A stretch of DNA of 64,000 bases from Bradyrhizobium archetypum (lineage in GTDB: Bacteria > Pseudomonadota > Alphaproteobacteria > Rhizobiales > Xanthobacteraceae), in the NCBI RefSeq assembly GCF_013114835.1, contig NZ_JAAVLW010000007.1, positions 62,001 to 126,000 on the forward strand, written 5' to 3'. Every line of letters begins with the position of its first letter. The stretch's first letter is position 1. Under the pieces are notes generated by a model. That model saw only the letters and a list, made by a program, of their open reading frames with translations. It did not search any database and was not told the DNA's origin. Positions 47,623 through 56,600 of this stretch are shown one piece after another. The translations under genes and the position numbers were made by a program.

Positions 47623-49115
47623 TGAGTTTGTGGACGCGCAGTCTTGCAGCCCGTTTCATCTGTTTCACGCTGCTGTCTTTAGTGCTGTCACAAGCAATCG
47701 TGTTCTTCATTTCGTGGGATGAGCACGGGCAGGCGATTCGGAAGGCCGCGAAAGGCGAGATATTGAGCCGGTGCGCCTCGCTCGCCCGGGTCCTGGAGGC
47801 GATGCCTCCAGCGCTGCAGAGCGATATCCTTAATGCCAGTAACACCAGTTCAGCGAGATATTGGATATCGACCAACGGTCTGAAGGATGCCCCCGCGTGG
47901 CGAGAGGAAGCATGGGAGCGTTTGGCTCAGCCATTGCCGCGCGTGACCTTTCCCGGCCACAGCGTGCCCGCCGAGGTGCGACCGGATTTCGGCCGAAACA
48001 CTGCCAGAAGTAGCAGCGCCACCTCCTCACAATGGATCGACCTAAGGCCGGAAGCCTGGCCACTGTCGCGGCCAGCGAAATTTCTTTATCTCGATGATGC
48101 CACCGGCATGGGCTTGGCCGTTCAGTTGGCAAACGGCGCATGGCTGAACACAGCATTTGCCAAGCCCGCACAAGACGGCTTCTGGACCTCCAAATCCACC
48201 TTGGCACTCGGCCTCTCCGCGTTGTCGTTGTCGATCATTGCGGTATTCGCCGCTCGAGGCATCGCGCAACCATTGCGCCGCCTGGCGGTAGCGGCAGAAG
48301 CCTTCGGCCGTGGTCAGGAGGTCGTACCGCTGCCGGAAACCGGCCCCGACGATATCCGGCGTACCGCCGAGGCATTCAATCGTATGCAGGAGCGCCTACA
48401 CCGTTTCGTCGACGACCGCACCAGAATGCTGGCCGCCATCGGCCATGATCTGCGCACACCTCTGACCTCGCTCCGTTTGCGTGCGGAATTCGTGCCCGAC
48501 GAGGACGTCCGGGAGAAAATGCTCTCCACAATTACCGAGATCCAGACGATGACGGAGGCTACCCTCGCATTCGCTCGCGAGGATGCAACCGCCGAAAGCA
48601 CGCGGACCGTGGACCTCTCGGCTCTGGTGGAAAGTCTCTGCGACGATCTCGCTGAACTCGGATATGACGTCGCTTTCTCCGAGGGACAGAAGATCAGCTA
48701 TAGCTGCCGGCCAGACGCACTGCGCCGCGCGTGCCGCAACCTCGTCGAAAATGCCATCCGGTATGGCGAGCGCGCGCGTGTCAGCGTGGAAAGGCAAGCG
48801 GATAGCGTCGAAATCACCGTCTCGGACGACGGCCCCGGTATTCCAGACAGCGCCAAAGAGCAGGTCTTTACGCCGTTTTTCCGAATGGAGAATTCGCGGA
48901 ACCGCGAAACAGGAGGCGTGGGTCTCGGCCTTTCCATTGCCCGGACCATTGTCCGCCATCACGGCGGCGATATCGTCTTAACCAACAAGCAGAAGGGGCT
49001 GCAGGCGGTCATTAGCCTGCCAGCGCTGGACGGCGGACCGCCTCCTTCCATGAGCCGCCAGGTCGCAGGAGCGAAGAATGTTACCGGCGCTCTCGAAAAG
49101 GCAATGCCTGCGTAG
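47619..49115 (+). CDS. EnvZ-type sensor histidine kinase
   Basis: A 498-residue inner-membrane kinase. TM1 is about 11-31, a periplasmic domain of about 155 residues follows, TM2 about 191-211, then HAMP (212-265), HisKA with H276 in AAIGHDLRTPLTSLRLR, and HATPase: N-box NLVENAIRYGERA, G1 DDGPGIP, F-box FTPFFR, G2 GGVGLGLSIAR. It senses a periplasmic signal that the sequence does not reveal. The start overlaps the regulator stop by 4 nt; ATG 47622 is an alternative. Confidence 0.95.
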   Translation: MMSLWTRSLAARFICFTLLSLVLSQAIVFFISWDEHGQAIRKAAKGEILSRCASLARVLEAMPPALQSDILNASNTSSARYWISTNGLKDAPAWREEAWERLAQPLPRVTFPGHSVPAEVRPDFGRNTARSSSATSSQWIDLRPEAWPLSRPAKFLYLDDATGMGLAVQLANGAWLNTAFAKPAQDGFWTSKSTLALGLSALSLSIIAVFAARGIAQPLRRLAVAAEAFGRGQEVVPLPETGPDDIRRTAEAFNRMQERLHRFVDDRTRMLAAIGHDLRTPLTSLRLRAEFVPDEDVREKMLSTITEIQTMTEATLAFAREDATAESTRTVDLSALVESLCDDLAELGYDVAFSEGQKISYSCRPDALRRACRNLVENAIRYGERARVSVERQADSVEITVSDDGPGIPDSAKEQVFTPFFRMENSRNRETGGVGLGLSIARTIVRHHGGDIVLTNKQKGLQAVISLPALDGGPPPSMSRQVAGAKNVTGALEKAMPA

Positions 49116-49139
49116 CGGGTGCAATAGGGAACCCGCTAC
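49112..49139 (+). other. hairpin covering the kinase stop codon
   Basis: GTAGCGGGT (49112-49120) and ACCCGCTAC (49131-49139) form a perfect 9-bp stem with a 10-nt loop; the TAG stop of the kinase gene is inside the left arm. There is no T-run, so it is more likely an mRNA-stability or processing hairpin than a terminator. Confidence 0.6.
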
Positions 49140-49191
49140 TCACGGATGAGTTTATTTCTGGGTTCACAGACCTTCAATCCGGAGGGAAGCC

Positions 49192-49929
49192 ATGGAGCAT
49201 CTCCGCTACCCGAACGAAACCGCCGAGTATCGTGCTGCCAGAAACGCGCTTCTAGACGACGAGATCGCGCTTCGTGCCCACATTGAAGCTGTAGCGGCCA
49301 AGCGCCGCGCCTTGCCGCTCGGCGGCGAAGTGCCGGAAGACTATATATTCGAGCGGATCGGCAAGAATGCAGCGCCCGAGAAGGTCAGGATGTCCGAGCT
49401 GTTCGGTCCGCATGACACGCTCATTCTGTACAGCTTCATGTATGGACCCGAGCGGGAACTGCCATGTCCCGGCTGCACGCACCTGCTTGATGGGCTCGAC
49501 GGCGCGGCAAGGCACATCGGCCAGCGAGCCGCACTCTACATCGTCGCGAAATCGCCAATCGCACGTCTCACCGCGTGGGCGCACGAGCGCGGCTGGGACC
49601 ATCTGTCGTTTCTGTCTACGGCGGGCAATGGCTACGACGCGGATTATTTTGGTGACACGTCGAAGTTTCCCAAAGGCTTGCGTGTACAGCATCGCGTTCC
49701 CGACGGCGAGAACTGGGACGAAACGATCTTCAACGTGTTCAAGAAAAGCGGCGGAGCAATCCGCCACTTTTGGGGCTCAGAGATGAGCTTCGCACCAACC
49801 GAACCCAATCAGCATCATCGCGCCGGAGATCAAGTCGACCCCTTGTGGGGTCTCCTCGATATGACCCCCGAAGGACGGGGAGACTTTTTCCCCAAGGTAA
49901 ACTACGATTTACCCTTGGATCGACGGTGA
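49192..49929 (+). CDS. DUF899 thioredoxin-like protein
   Basis: A 245-residue DUF899 protein: RYPNETAEYRAARNALLDDEIALRAHIEAVAAKRRALPLGG at the N-terminus, LILYSFMYGPERELPCPGCTHLLDGLDG with a CPGC redox-like pair, and GWDHLSFLSTAGNGYDADY and HFWGSEMSF later on. The fold is thioredoxin-like; activity unknown. GGAGGG precedes the ATG. It lies 76 nt after the sensor-kinase gene, on the same strand, behind a hairpin. Confidence 0.92.
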   Translation: MEHLRYPNETAEYRAARNALLDDEIALRAHIEAVAAKRRALPLGGEVPEDYIFERIGKNAAPEKVRMSELFGPHDTLILYSFMYGPERELPCPGCTHLLDGLDGAARHIGQRAALYIVAKSPIARLTAWAHERGWDHLSFLSTAGNGYDADYFGDTSKFPKGLRVQHRVPDGENWDETIFNVFKKSGGAIRHFWGSEMSFAPTEPNQHHRAGDQVDPLWGLLDMTPEGRGDFFPKVNYDLPLDRR

Positions 49930-49946
49930 GTGATTGAGGGAGCGAC

Positions 49947-50537
49947 ATGATATCGGCCGTGCCCGAAGTCATATCAGCAGGCGCGAACGACCGGGCAAGC
50001 GCGATCAGCACCATTGTGCTCGGCTTTGCGGCCGACCCGATGTCGCGTTTTGCTTGGCCCGATCCGTCCGTATACCTCAGAACAATGCCTCGGTTAGTTG
50101 ATGCTTTCGGCGGCCGGGCTTTCGATCATGGCACAGCCTACATCACCGAAGGGGCCCGCGCTGCCGCCCTATGGCTGCCACCAGGCGTCGAGCCGGACGA
50201 AGCAGCAATGGACGCAATCATGGAGGAGTCCCTGCGCCCGGACATATCAGAGGATATCGGGGCCATCATGAAAGGAATGGCCGAACATCATCCGCATGAG
50301 CCGCATTGGTATCTGCCTCTTATCGCCGCCGATCCGAAGTGGATCGGGCAGGGGCTTGGCTCGTTGCTGATGAAACACGCGGTTCGACGATGCGACGAGG
50401 AGGGTATCGCTGCCTATCTCGAAAGTTCGAACCCGCGTAACATCTCGCTTTATGAACGCCACGGCTTCAGGATCATCGGCAGGATCCAAAGCGGCTCTTC
50501 TCCAGTGGTGACGCCGATGCTGCGGCCCGCACCCTGA
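49947..50537 (+). CDS. GNAT family N-acetyltransferase
   Basis: A 196-residue acetyltransferase. The acetyl-CoA-binding region is WYLPLIAADPKWIGQGLGSLLMKHAVRRC (about 115-145; the Q/RxxGxG-type turn is IGQGLGS), followed by AYLESSNPRNISLYERHGFRIIG. The acceptor substrate is unknown. GAGGGAG lies before the ATG; the gap to the DUF899 gene is 17 nt, so they are probably co-transcribed. Confidence 0.92.
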   Translation: MISAVPEVISAGANDRASAISTIVLGFAADPMSRFAWPDPSVYLRTMPRLVDAFGGRAFDHGTAYITEGARAAALWLPPGVEPDEAAMDAIMEESLRPDISEDIGAIMKGMAEHHPHEPHWYLPLIAADPKWIGQGLGSLLMKHAVRRCDEEGIAAYLESSNPRNISLYERHGFRIIGRIQSGSSPVVTPMLRPAP

Positions 50538-50641
50538 ACCTCGGTTGATCCAACCCATTAGAGTCGGAACGCGACACGTGCGGATACGATGCGCGCTCCG
50601 ATCGGACCTTTGCCACCAACTGCGAAGCGCTCCGGCGCCGG

Positions 50642-51397
50642 TTAGGGCGATCTTCGCATAGACCAGAGGATGGCATTGGTGAGGATTCGCTGGAAGCGAG
50701 GGTCCTGCCAAACTGACGGTTCGTGGCCTAGCGCCGCATAGAATACGCGTCCCTCGCCATACAATCGCGTCCATGCGAGCGGCCAACCATAGAATCGGTG
50801 ATGCACGCCTGTTTTGCCAAGGTCCACAGAGCTTGGGTCGAGGCGCAGGAGCACGCGCGAGCGACGATAATCGAAGTCGCTGATCTGGTAGATTTCGTCC
50901 TCGACTTGCAACGAATTCCCGAGAAAAGCCACCAGGGGATCGCTGGGATCAGCCACCTCGATCGTCACGGTCTGATGCCAGGGATGGCCATTGAAGTAGC
51001 CGCCGACGAGGTCGAGATAATCCGGCCAGGTGTAGAATGTGTCGGTCGCCGCATGAACGCCGAGGAACCCGCGGCCCGAGCGCACGAAATTGAGCAGAGC
51101 GTTCTTTTGCGCATCGCTCATCGGAAGTTCTCCTGACGTGTAGAACATCACCGCGGCGTAGCGCGCGAGGTTAGCGGAGGATAGTTCAGACGTATCTTCC
51201 GTTGCCGTGATTTCAAAGATGCCCGAATCGCTTCCAAGCTGGGCCAGGATTGCCTCGGAAAGCGGTATGACATCATGCCGGTAGCCGGCCGAGTGCGTGA
51301 AATAGAGGACGCGCTCGCGCGCGGCTTGCGCATGCGCGCTTAACGGTCGGATGGCCGCCGCGCCGCCGAGGAGCGCAATGAAATCGCGTCGCCTCAC
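50642..51397 (-). CDS. ThuA-like protein with Tat signal
   Basis: A 251-residue protein of the ThuA (trehalose-utilisation) type, a glutamine-amidotransferase-like fold. RVLYFTHSAGYRHDVIPLSEAILAQL, YAAVMFYTSGELPMSDAQKNALLNFVRSGRGFLGVHAATDTFY and YFNGHPWHQTVTIEV are conserved. The start GTG 51397 gives RRRDFIALLGGAAAIRPLSAHA, a twin-arginine signal, with GGAG 8 nt upstream; a longer start at 51427 is possible. Probably periplasmic; substrate unknown. Confidence 0.87.
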   Translation of the reverse strand: MRRRDFIALLGGAAAIRPLSAHAQAARERVLYFTHSAGYRHDVIPLSEAILAQLGSDSGIFEITATEDTSELSSANLARYAAVMFYTSGELPMSDAQKNALLNFVRSGRGFLGVHAATDTFYTWPDYLDLVGGYFNGHPWHQTVTIEVADPSDPLVAFLGNSLQVEDEIYQISDFDYRRSRVLLRLDPSSVDLGKTGVHHRFYGWPLAWTRLYGEGRVFYAALGHEPSVWQDPRFQRILTNAILWSMRRSP

Positions 51398-51674
51398 AAT
51401 CCGCTCCGCTAGGACAAAACCAGCCAATGGGTTGAAAGAAGCTTAGCACGGATCAACCCGCTGGTGCTGTGGCATCGCCATTCTCTGCCATCCTGTGCAA
51501 CGCCCATGGCGGACCGCGCCCATATTTTCGCGTCTCGGAAAATGGCCGTTGCGATTGCGGTCCTTCGCGTGGCGCCGCGAAAGCCCGAATTTCGAGTGCG
51601 CCAATCTGTCCCGGCTTTCGCGCATGGCAGAAGCCGGGCGATGCGATACCCTCCCTGAAAATCAAGGAGGAAAC

Positions 51675-52664
51675 ATGCCCTTAAAATTCAACCGCCGTCA
51701 TTTCATCGCTGCCGGTTCGGCTGCTGCCGCGCTGCCTTTTCTTTCGCGTAGCGGCTTCGCGCAAGGCACGTGGCCATCGCGGAATATCCGCATGGTATGC
51801 AGCTACCCGGCGGGCGGGCAGACCGACCTTCTGGCGCGCGCCTTCGGCGATTACATCGCAAGGCAGGTGGGGCAGACCGTCGTCATCGAAAACAAGGCGG
51901 GCGCCTCCGGCTCGATCGGCGCGGCCGAAGTCGCGCGTGCGGCACCCGACGGCCACACCATCCTGTGCTCGATCTCGACCACCTATGTGATGAACCGGGT
52001 GATGATGAAGAACCCCGGCTACGACATGGACAAAGACCTGACGCTCGTCAGTATCATCCCGAGCGGCGGGTTGCTGCTGGTCGCCAGCAAACCGTCCGGC
52101 GTCAGGTCCCTGGACGATTTCGTCGCGTTCGCGCGCAACAAGGGCCAGGTGAACTTCGGCACCTACAGTGCGGGCTCGGCTCCGCACATGACCATCAATG
52201 AACTCAACAAGCAGTATGGTCTCAAGATCGAGCCGATCCACTATCGCGGTGAAGCGCCGATGTGGACGGGGCTGATGGATGGCACGCTCGATGTCGCGAT
52301 GGGCAGCTACACGGCGGCGCAAGCCGTGCTGCAAAGCAATCATGGCGTGGTGTTCGCCGTAAGCACGAAGAAGATCAGCGCGATCCCGGACGTCAAGACG
52401 CTGCCCGAACAGGGGGCGACATCGAAGTTCTTCACCGTGAGCGGCTTCACGGGCTGGGCGGTGCCGAAGGCAACGCCGCAGCCGCTTGTCGATCGGCTGG
52501 CTGAACTCTGTGTTGCCGCCAACGACGATCCGAAAGTGAAGGAGGTGCTCGCGACTTTCGTGCTGGAGCCGGCGCTCGGTTTCAAGGAAAGCAATGCACT
52601 GTATCAACGCGAATTGCCGACCTGGCTGGAGACCGCGCAGGCGCTGGGCCTGGAGCCGGCTTAG
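51675..52664 (+). CDS. TctC/Bug-family binding protein, Tat-like signal
   Basis: A 329-residue orphan TctC-type periplasmic binding protein. The N-terminus FNRRHFIAAGSAAAALPFLSRSGFA has a twin-arginine, unlike the Sec-type signal of the copy at 16568-17545. Family motifs are WPSRNIRMVCSYPAGGQTDLLARAF and VIENKAGASGSIGAAEVARAAPDGHTIL. AAGGAGGAAAC precedes ATG 51675; the longer frame upstream is not supported. No transporter membrane genes are adjacent. Ligand unknown. Confidence 0.93.
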   Translation: MPLKFNRRHFIAAGSAAAALPFLSRSGFAQGTWPSRNIRMVCSYPAGGQTDLLARAFGDYIARQVGQTVVIENKAGASGSIGAAEVARAAPDGHTILCSISTTYVMNRVMMKNPGYDMDKDLTLVSIIPSGGLLLVASKPSGVRSLDDFVAFARNKGQVNFGTYSAGSAPHMTINELNKQYGLKIEPIHYRGEAPMWTGLMDGTLDVAMGSYTAAQAVLQSNHGVVFAVSTKKISAIPDVKTLPEQGATSKFFTVSGFTGWAVPKATPQPLVDRLAELCVAANDDPKVKEVLATFVLEPALGFKESNALYQRELPTWLETAQALGLEPA

Positions 52665-52674
52665 ATGATAATGT

Positions 52675-52754
52675 GGGGTGGCAAAGCGAAGCGTGCCCAC
52701 CGTTCCGAGTCGCGCGAACTGGGTGGGCACGGCGCTTCGCGCCCTTGCCCATCC
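52675..52754. repeat. palindromic repeat, GGGCAAAGCGAAGCG family, copy 2
   Basis: The left arm (about 52675-52701, GGGGTGGCAAAGCGAAGCG then TGCCCACC) and right arm (about 52721-52754, GGGTGGGCACGGCGCTTCG onward) form a diverged palindrome of the same family as 33409-33481. It again lies between convergent genes, here the TctC gene and the glycerophosphodiesterase gene. Confidence 0.85.
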
Positions 52755-52774
52755 TAACGAAGCGACACGATCCC

Positions 52775-54022
52775 TCACTTCATCCCGGTGCAGCTCGCAT
52801 AGAATGTCGTCGTCGCTGGCCAGTCCGAGAACATGCCGCGGATGCCGACCTGCTTCGCCAGCGCGTCCAGCACAGTCAGCGTGTCGCCATCGCGGTCGAC
52901 CGCCGGCTTGATCGACTTGTGATAGAAGCCGCCGCCCTTGTTGAGCGGGCCGTCGCGTTCCAGCGACCAGCCGATCAGGTCGAGGCCTGCGGCCTTCGCC
53001 GCCTTGGCGTATTCGGAGGGCACGATTTCCTTGTTGTCGTTCAGCGTCAGCATGATCGGGATCGGGGGACCAAGGATCGCGACGCCTTGCGCCTTCAACT
53101 CCGCCATCGAGGGTTTCCATGTCTCCGGCTTGCCGGGATCGAGACCTTGCTTCTCGTAGCGCTCTTCGAGATAAACCGCCTGCTTTGCAAATTCGGGCTC
53201 GGTCTTCACCCAGTAGAGCACGTCGGCGAGATTGAAGCTTTGTGCAAACACGCTATCAGGCGGAATGCCGGCCTTCTTGTAGGCCGCAATCATCTCGCTC
53301 GCATATTTCTCCTGGGTGTAGTCGCCATCGAACGGCATCGGCACTTCCGGCGCCTTCAGCTCCGGCGTGAATTTTGCCCCGAGACTCCTAATCAGCGCGA
53401 TGCTCTCATCGTGGGTCATCAGCGTGCCGGAACTGGCGTAGAGGTCGGTGCGCCAGCGCGGCGTGCCGTTCTGATATTCCTCCGGCGTCTTCGCCTCCGG
53501 ATTGAAGCCGTCCATCTTCGCCGTCAGCCGGCGGAATTCGGCAAGCGTGATGTCGGAGGTGCAGCACTTTGCGGAAGCCTTCCTGCCGGTAGCGGGGTCG
53601 GCCGGGCTGAACGGTTGCGAGCATTTTGCCGCCAGCTCCGGCACCGTCAGGATGTTGGTCGTGGTGTGCAGGTCGCATTGCGAATGTCGGCACACGAGCT
53701 GACGGTCCTTTGTAAACGTCACGTCGCATTCGATGATGCCGGCGCCCATCCGCGCCGCCGCCACATAGGATTCTTTTGTATGCTCTGGAAATTCGAGCGC
53801 TGCGCCGCGGTGGCCGATGGAAAAATCGGTCTTGCGGAACGGCCCGGTGCACTGGCTGAGCTGCTGCTTCAAGGGGCCGTCCTTCATCTTGTCGACCAGA
53901 TAGAACGGCCGCGGCCCGATCTGCGGCTCGCGGGGCAGGGCAATGTCCTGCGCCGCCGCAGGAATTGCTGCGGTCAGCAACCAGAGCGCGGACAAAAGGG
54001 CGGAGCAATGGCGGGCAGGCAT
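52775..54022 (-). CDS. glycerophosphodiester phosphodiesterase, periplasmic
   Basis: A 415-residue GlpQ-type enzyme that cleaves glycerophosphodiesters to glycerol-3-phosphate and an alcohol. The catalytic motif SIGHRGAALEFPEHTKESYVAA (first His and Glu) is followed by GIIECDVTFTKDRQLVCRHS (Glu/Asp and second His). TPELKAPEVPM and LIGWSLERDG are later barrel strands. Residues 1-24 are a signal peptide (AAIPAAAQ). The start at 54022 is preceded by GGAGGTG. Cysteines in CDLHTTT, KCSQPF and KCCTSD suggest disulfides. Confidence 0.93.
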   Translation of the reverse strand: MPARHCSALLSALWLLTAAIPAAAQDIALPREPQIGPRPFYLVDKMKDGPLKQQLSQCTGPFRKTDFSIGHRGAALEFPEHTKESYVAAARMGAGIIECDVTFTKDRQLVCRHSQCDLHTTTNILTVPELAAKCSQPFSPADPATGRKASAKCCTSDITLAEFRRLTAKMDGFNPEAKTPEEYQNGTPRWRTDLYASSGTLMTHDESIALIRSLGAKFTPELKAPEVPMPFDGDYTQEKYASEMIAAYKKAGIPPDSVFAQSFNLADVLYWVKTEPEFAKQAVYLEERYEKQGLDPGKPETWKPSMAELKAQGVAILGPPIPIMLTLNDNKEIVPSEYAKAAKAAGLDLIGWSLERDGPLNKGGGFYHKSIKPAVDRDGDTLTVLDALAKQVGIRGMFSDWPATTTFYASCTGMK

Positions 54023-54171
54023 GGGTGACACCTCCGATGACGCGTTGCGCGCGGCCTTGATATCACGGAGCATGTGACAGTTGCGTGTGGGCACGCGGAG
54101 CCTGTCATCGGCCGCGCATTCGCGCGACCCGATGGCTTTGCCCGCCTACGAGACAATTCAGGGAGAACAAC

Positions 54172-54486
54172 ATGCCTGCTGCCTTCTTCGTCGTTCGCGC
54201 CACCGTGTCCGATCCCGCCAAACGTGAGGCATTCGACGCCTGGTATTCGCGCGAGCATCTGCCCGATGCCGTGAAATCGTTTGGCGCCATGAAAGCGTGG
54301 CGCTACTGGAGCCTTACCGATCCATCGCTGCACCAGGCGATGTATCAATTTCCGGATCAGGCTGCGCTCGATCGCGGGATCGACGGCCCGGAGATGAAGC
54401 GCCTGATCGCCGATTTCAACCGCGATTGGCCGGACGTGACGCGGACGCGAGAGGTGCTGGTGCTGGCGGAAGAGCTTGTCGCGTGA
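54172..54486 (+). CDS. dimeric alpha/beta-barrel protein (EthD/DUF4286-like)
   Basis: A 104-residue small protein: FFVVRATVSDPAKREAFDAWYSREHLPDAVKSFGAMKAWRYWS has the WYxxEHLPD pattern of EthD-like and DUF4286-type dimeric alpha/beta-barrel proteins. Activity unknown. ATG 54172 is preceded by GGGAGAA; the frame opens 29 codons earlier. It is divergent from the glycerophosphodiesterase gene. Confidence 0.82.
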   Translation: MPAAFFVVRATVSDPAKREAFDAWYSREHLPDAVKSFGAMKAWRYWSLTDPSLHQAMYQFPDQAALDRGIDGPEMKRLIADFNRDWPDVTRTREVLVLAEELVA

Positions 54487-54713
54487 GATGGCGGACGCGT
54501 GGCGCACTCGTCGCGCGAAAACGATTGTCACACATCCAACTGACACAGCAATACCGCAGCAACGACAAAAGTTCCGCCGAGAGTTACAGCGCGTGCAAAA
54601 ATACGTTTGCGGCTGCTTCGATCACGACAATACTGAATGCGTAATTCAGCGCGCGTTCATCTACATGCACTGACACTCTCTTTCTCACATACAGCAACGG
54701 AGGAGGAGATGTG

Positions 54714-55073
54714 ATGGAACGCCGCCACTTTCTAAAACTCGCCTTTGGATTTGCCGCCGGTGGTGTCGCGCTCGCAGCAGGCGCGCAGGCCGCGCCGCTG
54801 ATGCCGGCGCCGCTCGCCGACGACGCCAAACTCCCCGGCGACCAGGACGCGCAGCCCGCCGTCACATCAGGTAAGGAGGCGGAAAGTCTCACGCCCGAGG
54901 AAGTGCGCTGGGGCCGCGGCCGGCATCGCGGGTGGGGCCGCCGGCATTGGGGCTGGCGTCGCCGGCATTGGGGGTGGCGCCGTCGCCGCTGGCGCCGCCG
55001 GTATTGGGGCTGGCATCGCCGCCGCCGTCGGTGGCGCCGCCGCTACTGGCGCCGCCGTCGTTACTACTGGTAA
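54714..55073 (+). CDS. Tat-exported Trp/Arg-rich protein
   Basis: A 119-residue protein. Residues 1-27 form a twin-arginine signal (ERRHFLKLAFGFAAGG) ending in AGAQAA. A short acidic Pro/Ala stretch follows, then SLTPEEVRWGRGR leads into a 55-residue tail made of W, R, H, Y and G only, about 28 Arg and 12 Trp, built from RRHWGWRR-type units. The composition resembles cationic Trp-rich membrane-active peptides. AGGAGGAG about 6 nt upstream supports ATG 54714. Exact role unknown. Confidence 0.8.
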   Translation: MERRHFLKLAFGFAAGGVALAAGAQAAPLMPAPLADDAKLPGDQDAQPAVTSGKEAESLTPEEVRWGRGRHRGWGRRHWGWRRRHWGWRRRRWRRRYWGWHRRRRRWRRRYWRRRRYYW

Positions 55074-55096
55074 GAGAATTGATTAGAGACTGACAA

Positions 55097-55122
55097 AAAA
55101 GCCCCGCGCGAGCGGGGCTTTT
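55097..55122. terminator. bidirectional terminator between convergent genes
   Basis: AAAAGCCCCGC (55097-55107), loop GCGA, GCGGGGCTTTT (55112-55122): a perfect 11-bp stem with A- and T-runs on the two sides, so it can serve the Trp/Arg-rich gene on + and the small secreted gene on -. Confidence 0.92.
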
Positions 55123-55138
55123 CGCAATTCGAAGAATG

Positions 55139-55393
55139 TCAGTAAGCGCGGCAGCGTCCGTAGCGCCAGACGGTGCCGTAGGGGCACACGCGGCCGGGCC
55201 TCACCACGACGGCGGGAGCTGGGGGCCGCACCACCACGACCGGGGCAGCCGGCCGAACAACGACCCGGCGATTGGGTTGGCAACCGCCATAGGGGCCGCG
55301 GTGCCAGCCTGGGCCGCATCCGCCCGCGGCTTCCGCCGCGCTGAAGCTGGCAACGGTGCCCAGGGCCAAAACTGCTGCGAAAAGGTACTTCAT
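55139..55393 (-). CDS. small secreted GCG-prefix repeat protein
   Basis: An 84-residue protein with a signal peptide (about 1-23). The mature N-terminus GCGPGWHRGPYGGCQPN is the GCG/CRPN-type prefix found in small rhizobial secreted proteins, followed by Val/Pro/Arg-rich repeats (VVVRPAAPVVVVRPPAPAVVVRP) and a C-terminal CPYGTVWRYGRCRAY. Four cysteines could form two disulfides. GGGAGAAA precedes the ATG. Function unknown. Confidence 0.85.
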   Translation of the reverse strand: MKYLFAAVLALGTVASFSAAEAAGGCGPGWHRGPYGGCQPNRRVVVRPAAPVVVVRPPAPAVVVRPGRVCPYGTVWRYGRCRAY

Positions 55394-55497
55394 GTTTTCT
55401 CCCGTTCTTGGCCGCAAGGCGGCATGGTCGGAACCTAGTCACGGACATCTGAATGGAACATGAATGTCGTGATTTGTCGTAGAGCTATGCCACGGGG

Positions 55498-56532
55498 CTA
55501 GGGAGCTACGGCGAGAAATCCGAGCACCAGCTCGCGGTACTTGTCCGGCGCCTCCAGAAAGACCAGGTGTCCGGTGTTTGGAATCACCTCGGCGCGGCCG
55601 TTCGGCATCTTCGCGGCGAGCGTCTTGGCCAGCTCTGCATTCTGTCCCATCTTCGCGCGCAGCGCCTCCGGCGCATTGGCTCTTCCCGGGGCGTTGTGAT
55701 CGTCGGCGCCCATCACGAACAGCGTCGGCTGCGTGATCAGCGGAATCTCGTGCACGACCGGCTCGCGATAGATCATCTGCGCCGAGCTGACAAAGGCGCG
55801 CAGCCAGCGCGGATATTCGGCGCTGCCCTTGACGTTGAAGCGCGCATCGATGAAGGGCGTGACTTGTTCGGGCGGCAGTTTCAGCGCGTAGTTGGTCTCG
55901 AGCTGCTTGCGATAGGCTTCTGCCGTGAGCTTGTCTTCGTTCTCCAGAATCCTTTCCGTCGGTGTCGGCGGGACGTAGAGGCGATAGTCTTCCAGCCCGA
56001 TCGGGGCGGTCAGCACCAGATGCGCGATCCGCTCGGGGTAGGCGCGCGCAATCCGCACGCCGAGCATGCTGCCGAGCGAATGGGCCACGATGTCGGCCTT
56101 GGCGATTTGCAGGCGGTCGAGCAGCGCTATCGTGTTGCGCGCCAGCGTGTCGAAATGCAAATCGCCTTGCGGCTTCGACGACTTTCCAAAGCCGATCTGG
56201 TCCGGCACCACCACGCGGTAGCCGGCTTCGCTCAAGGCCTTGATGACCGCTGCCCAGTAGCTCGAGGGAAAATTGCGGCCGTGCAGCAGCACCACGCTCC
56301 GTCCGTTCGGCTGCGCGGGAGCTACGTCCATATAGGCCATCCGAACCTGCTCGCCGTCGTTGACCAGCGGCAGCAGGTGAACGGGATAGGGATAAGCAAA
56401 ACCTTCGAGCGCGATGCCATAGGGTTCGGAAGGCTCGCGGGCAGAGGGCTCGCGCGTCGCAGGTTCGGCTGCTTGTGCGCTGGAAAGGCCGCCCACGATA
56501 ACGGAAAGGCAGATCATGATCGCGCGTCGCAT
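55498..56532 (-). CDS. periplasmic alpha/beta hydrolase
   Basis: A 344-residue alpha/beta-fold hydrolase. Signal peptide about 1-22 (SSAQAAEP). Oxyanion-side HG motif LLHGRNFPSSYW, nucleophile elbow VAHSLGSMLG with the catalytic Ser, acid in MGADDHNAPGRA and the His in PNTGHLVFLE. Start: ATG 56532 has GGAG 6 nt upstream, better than ATG 56544. The open frame goes on to 57477 only because it reads through the ArsR gene in another frame. It follows the ArsR-type gene after 68 nt. Confidence 0.93.
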   Translation of the reverse strand: MRRAIMICLSVIVGGLSSAQAAEPATREPSAREPSEPYGIALEGFAYPYPVHLLPLVNDGEQVRMAYMDVAPAQPNGRSVVLLHGRNFPSSYWAAVIKALSEAGYRVVVPDQIGFGKSSKPQGDLHFDTLARNTIALLDRLQIAKADIVAHSLGSMLGVRIARAYPERIAHLVLTAPIGLEDYRLYVPPTPTERILENEDKLTAEAYRKQLETNYALKLPPEQVTPFIDARFNVKGSAEYPRWLRAFVSSAQMIYREPVVHEIPLITQPTLFVMGADDHNAPGRANAPEALRAKMGQNAELAKTLAAKMPNGRAEVIPNTGHLVFLEAPDKYRELVLGFLAVAP

Positions 56533-56600
56533 CGCAGGCTCCATCTGATAGGACGCGGCCTTATTGATGCGATCAAAGCGCGCGGTAAAGCCTTTGCATT

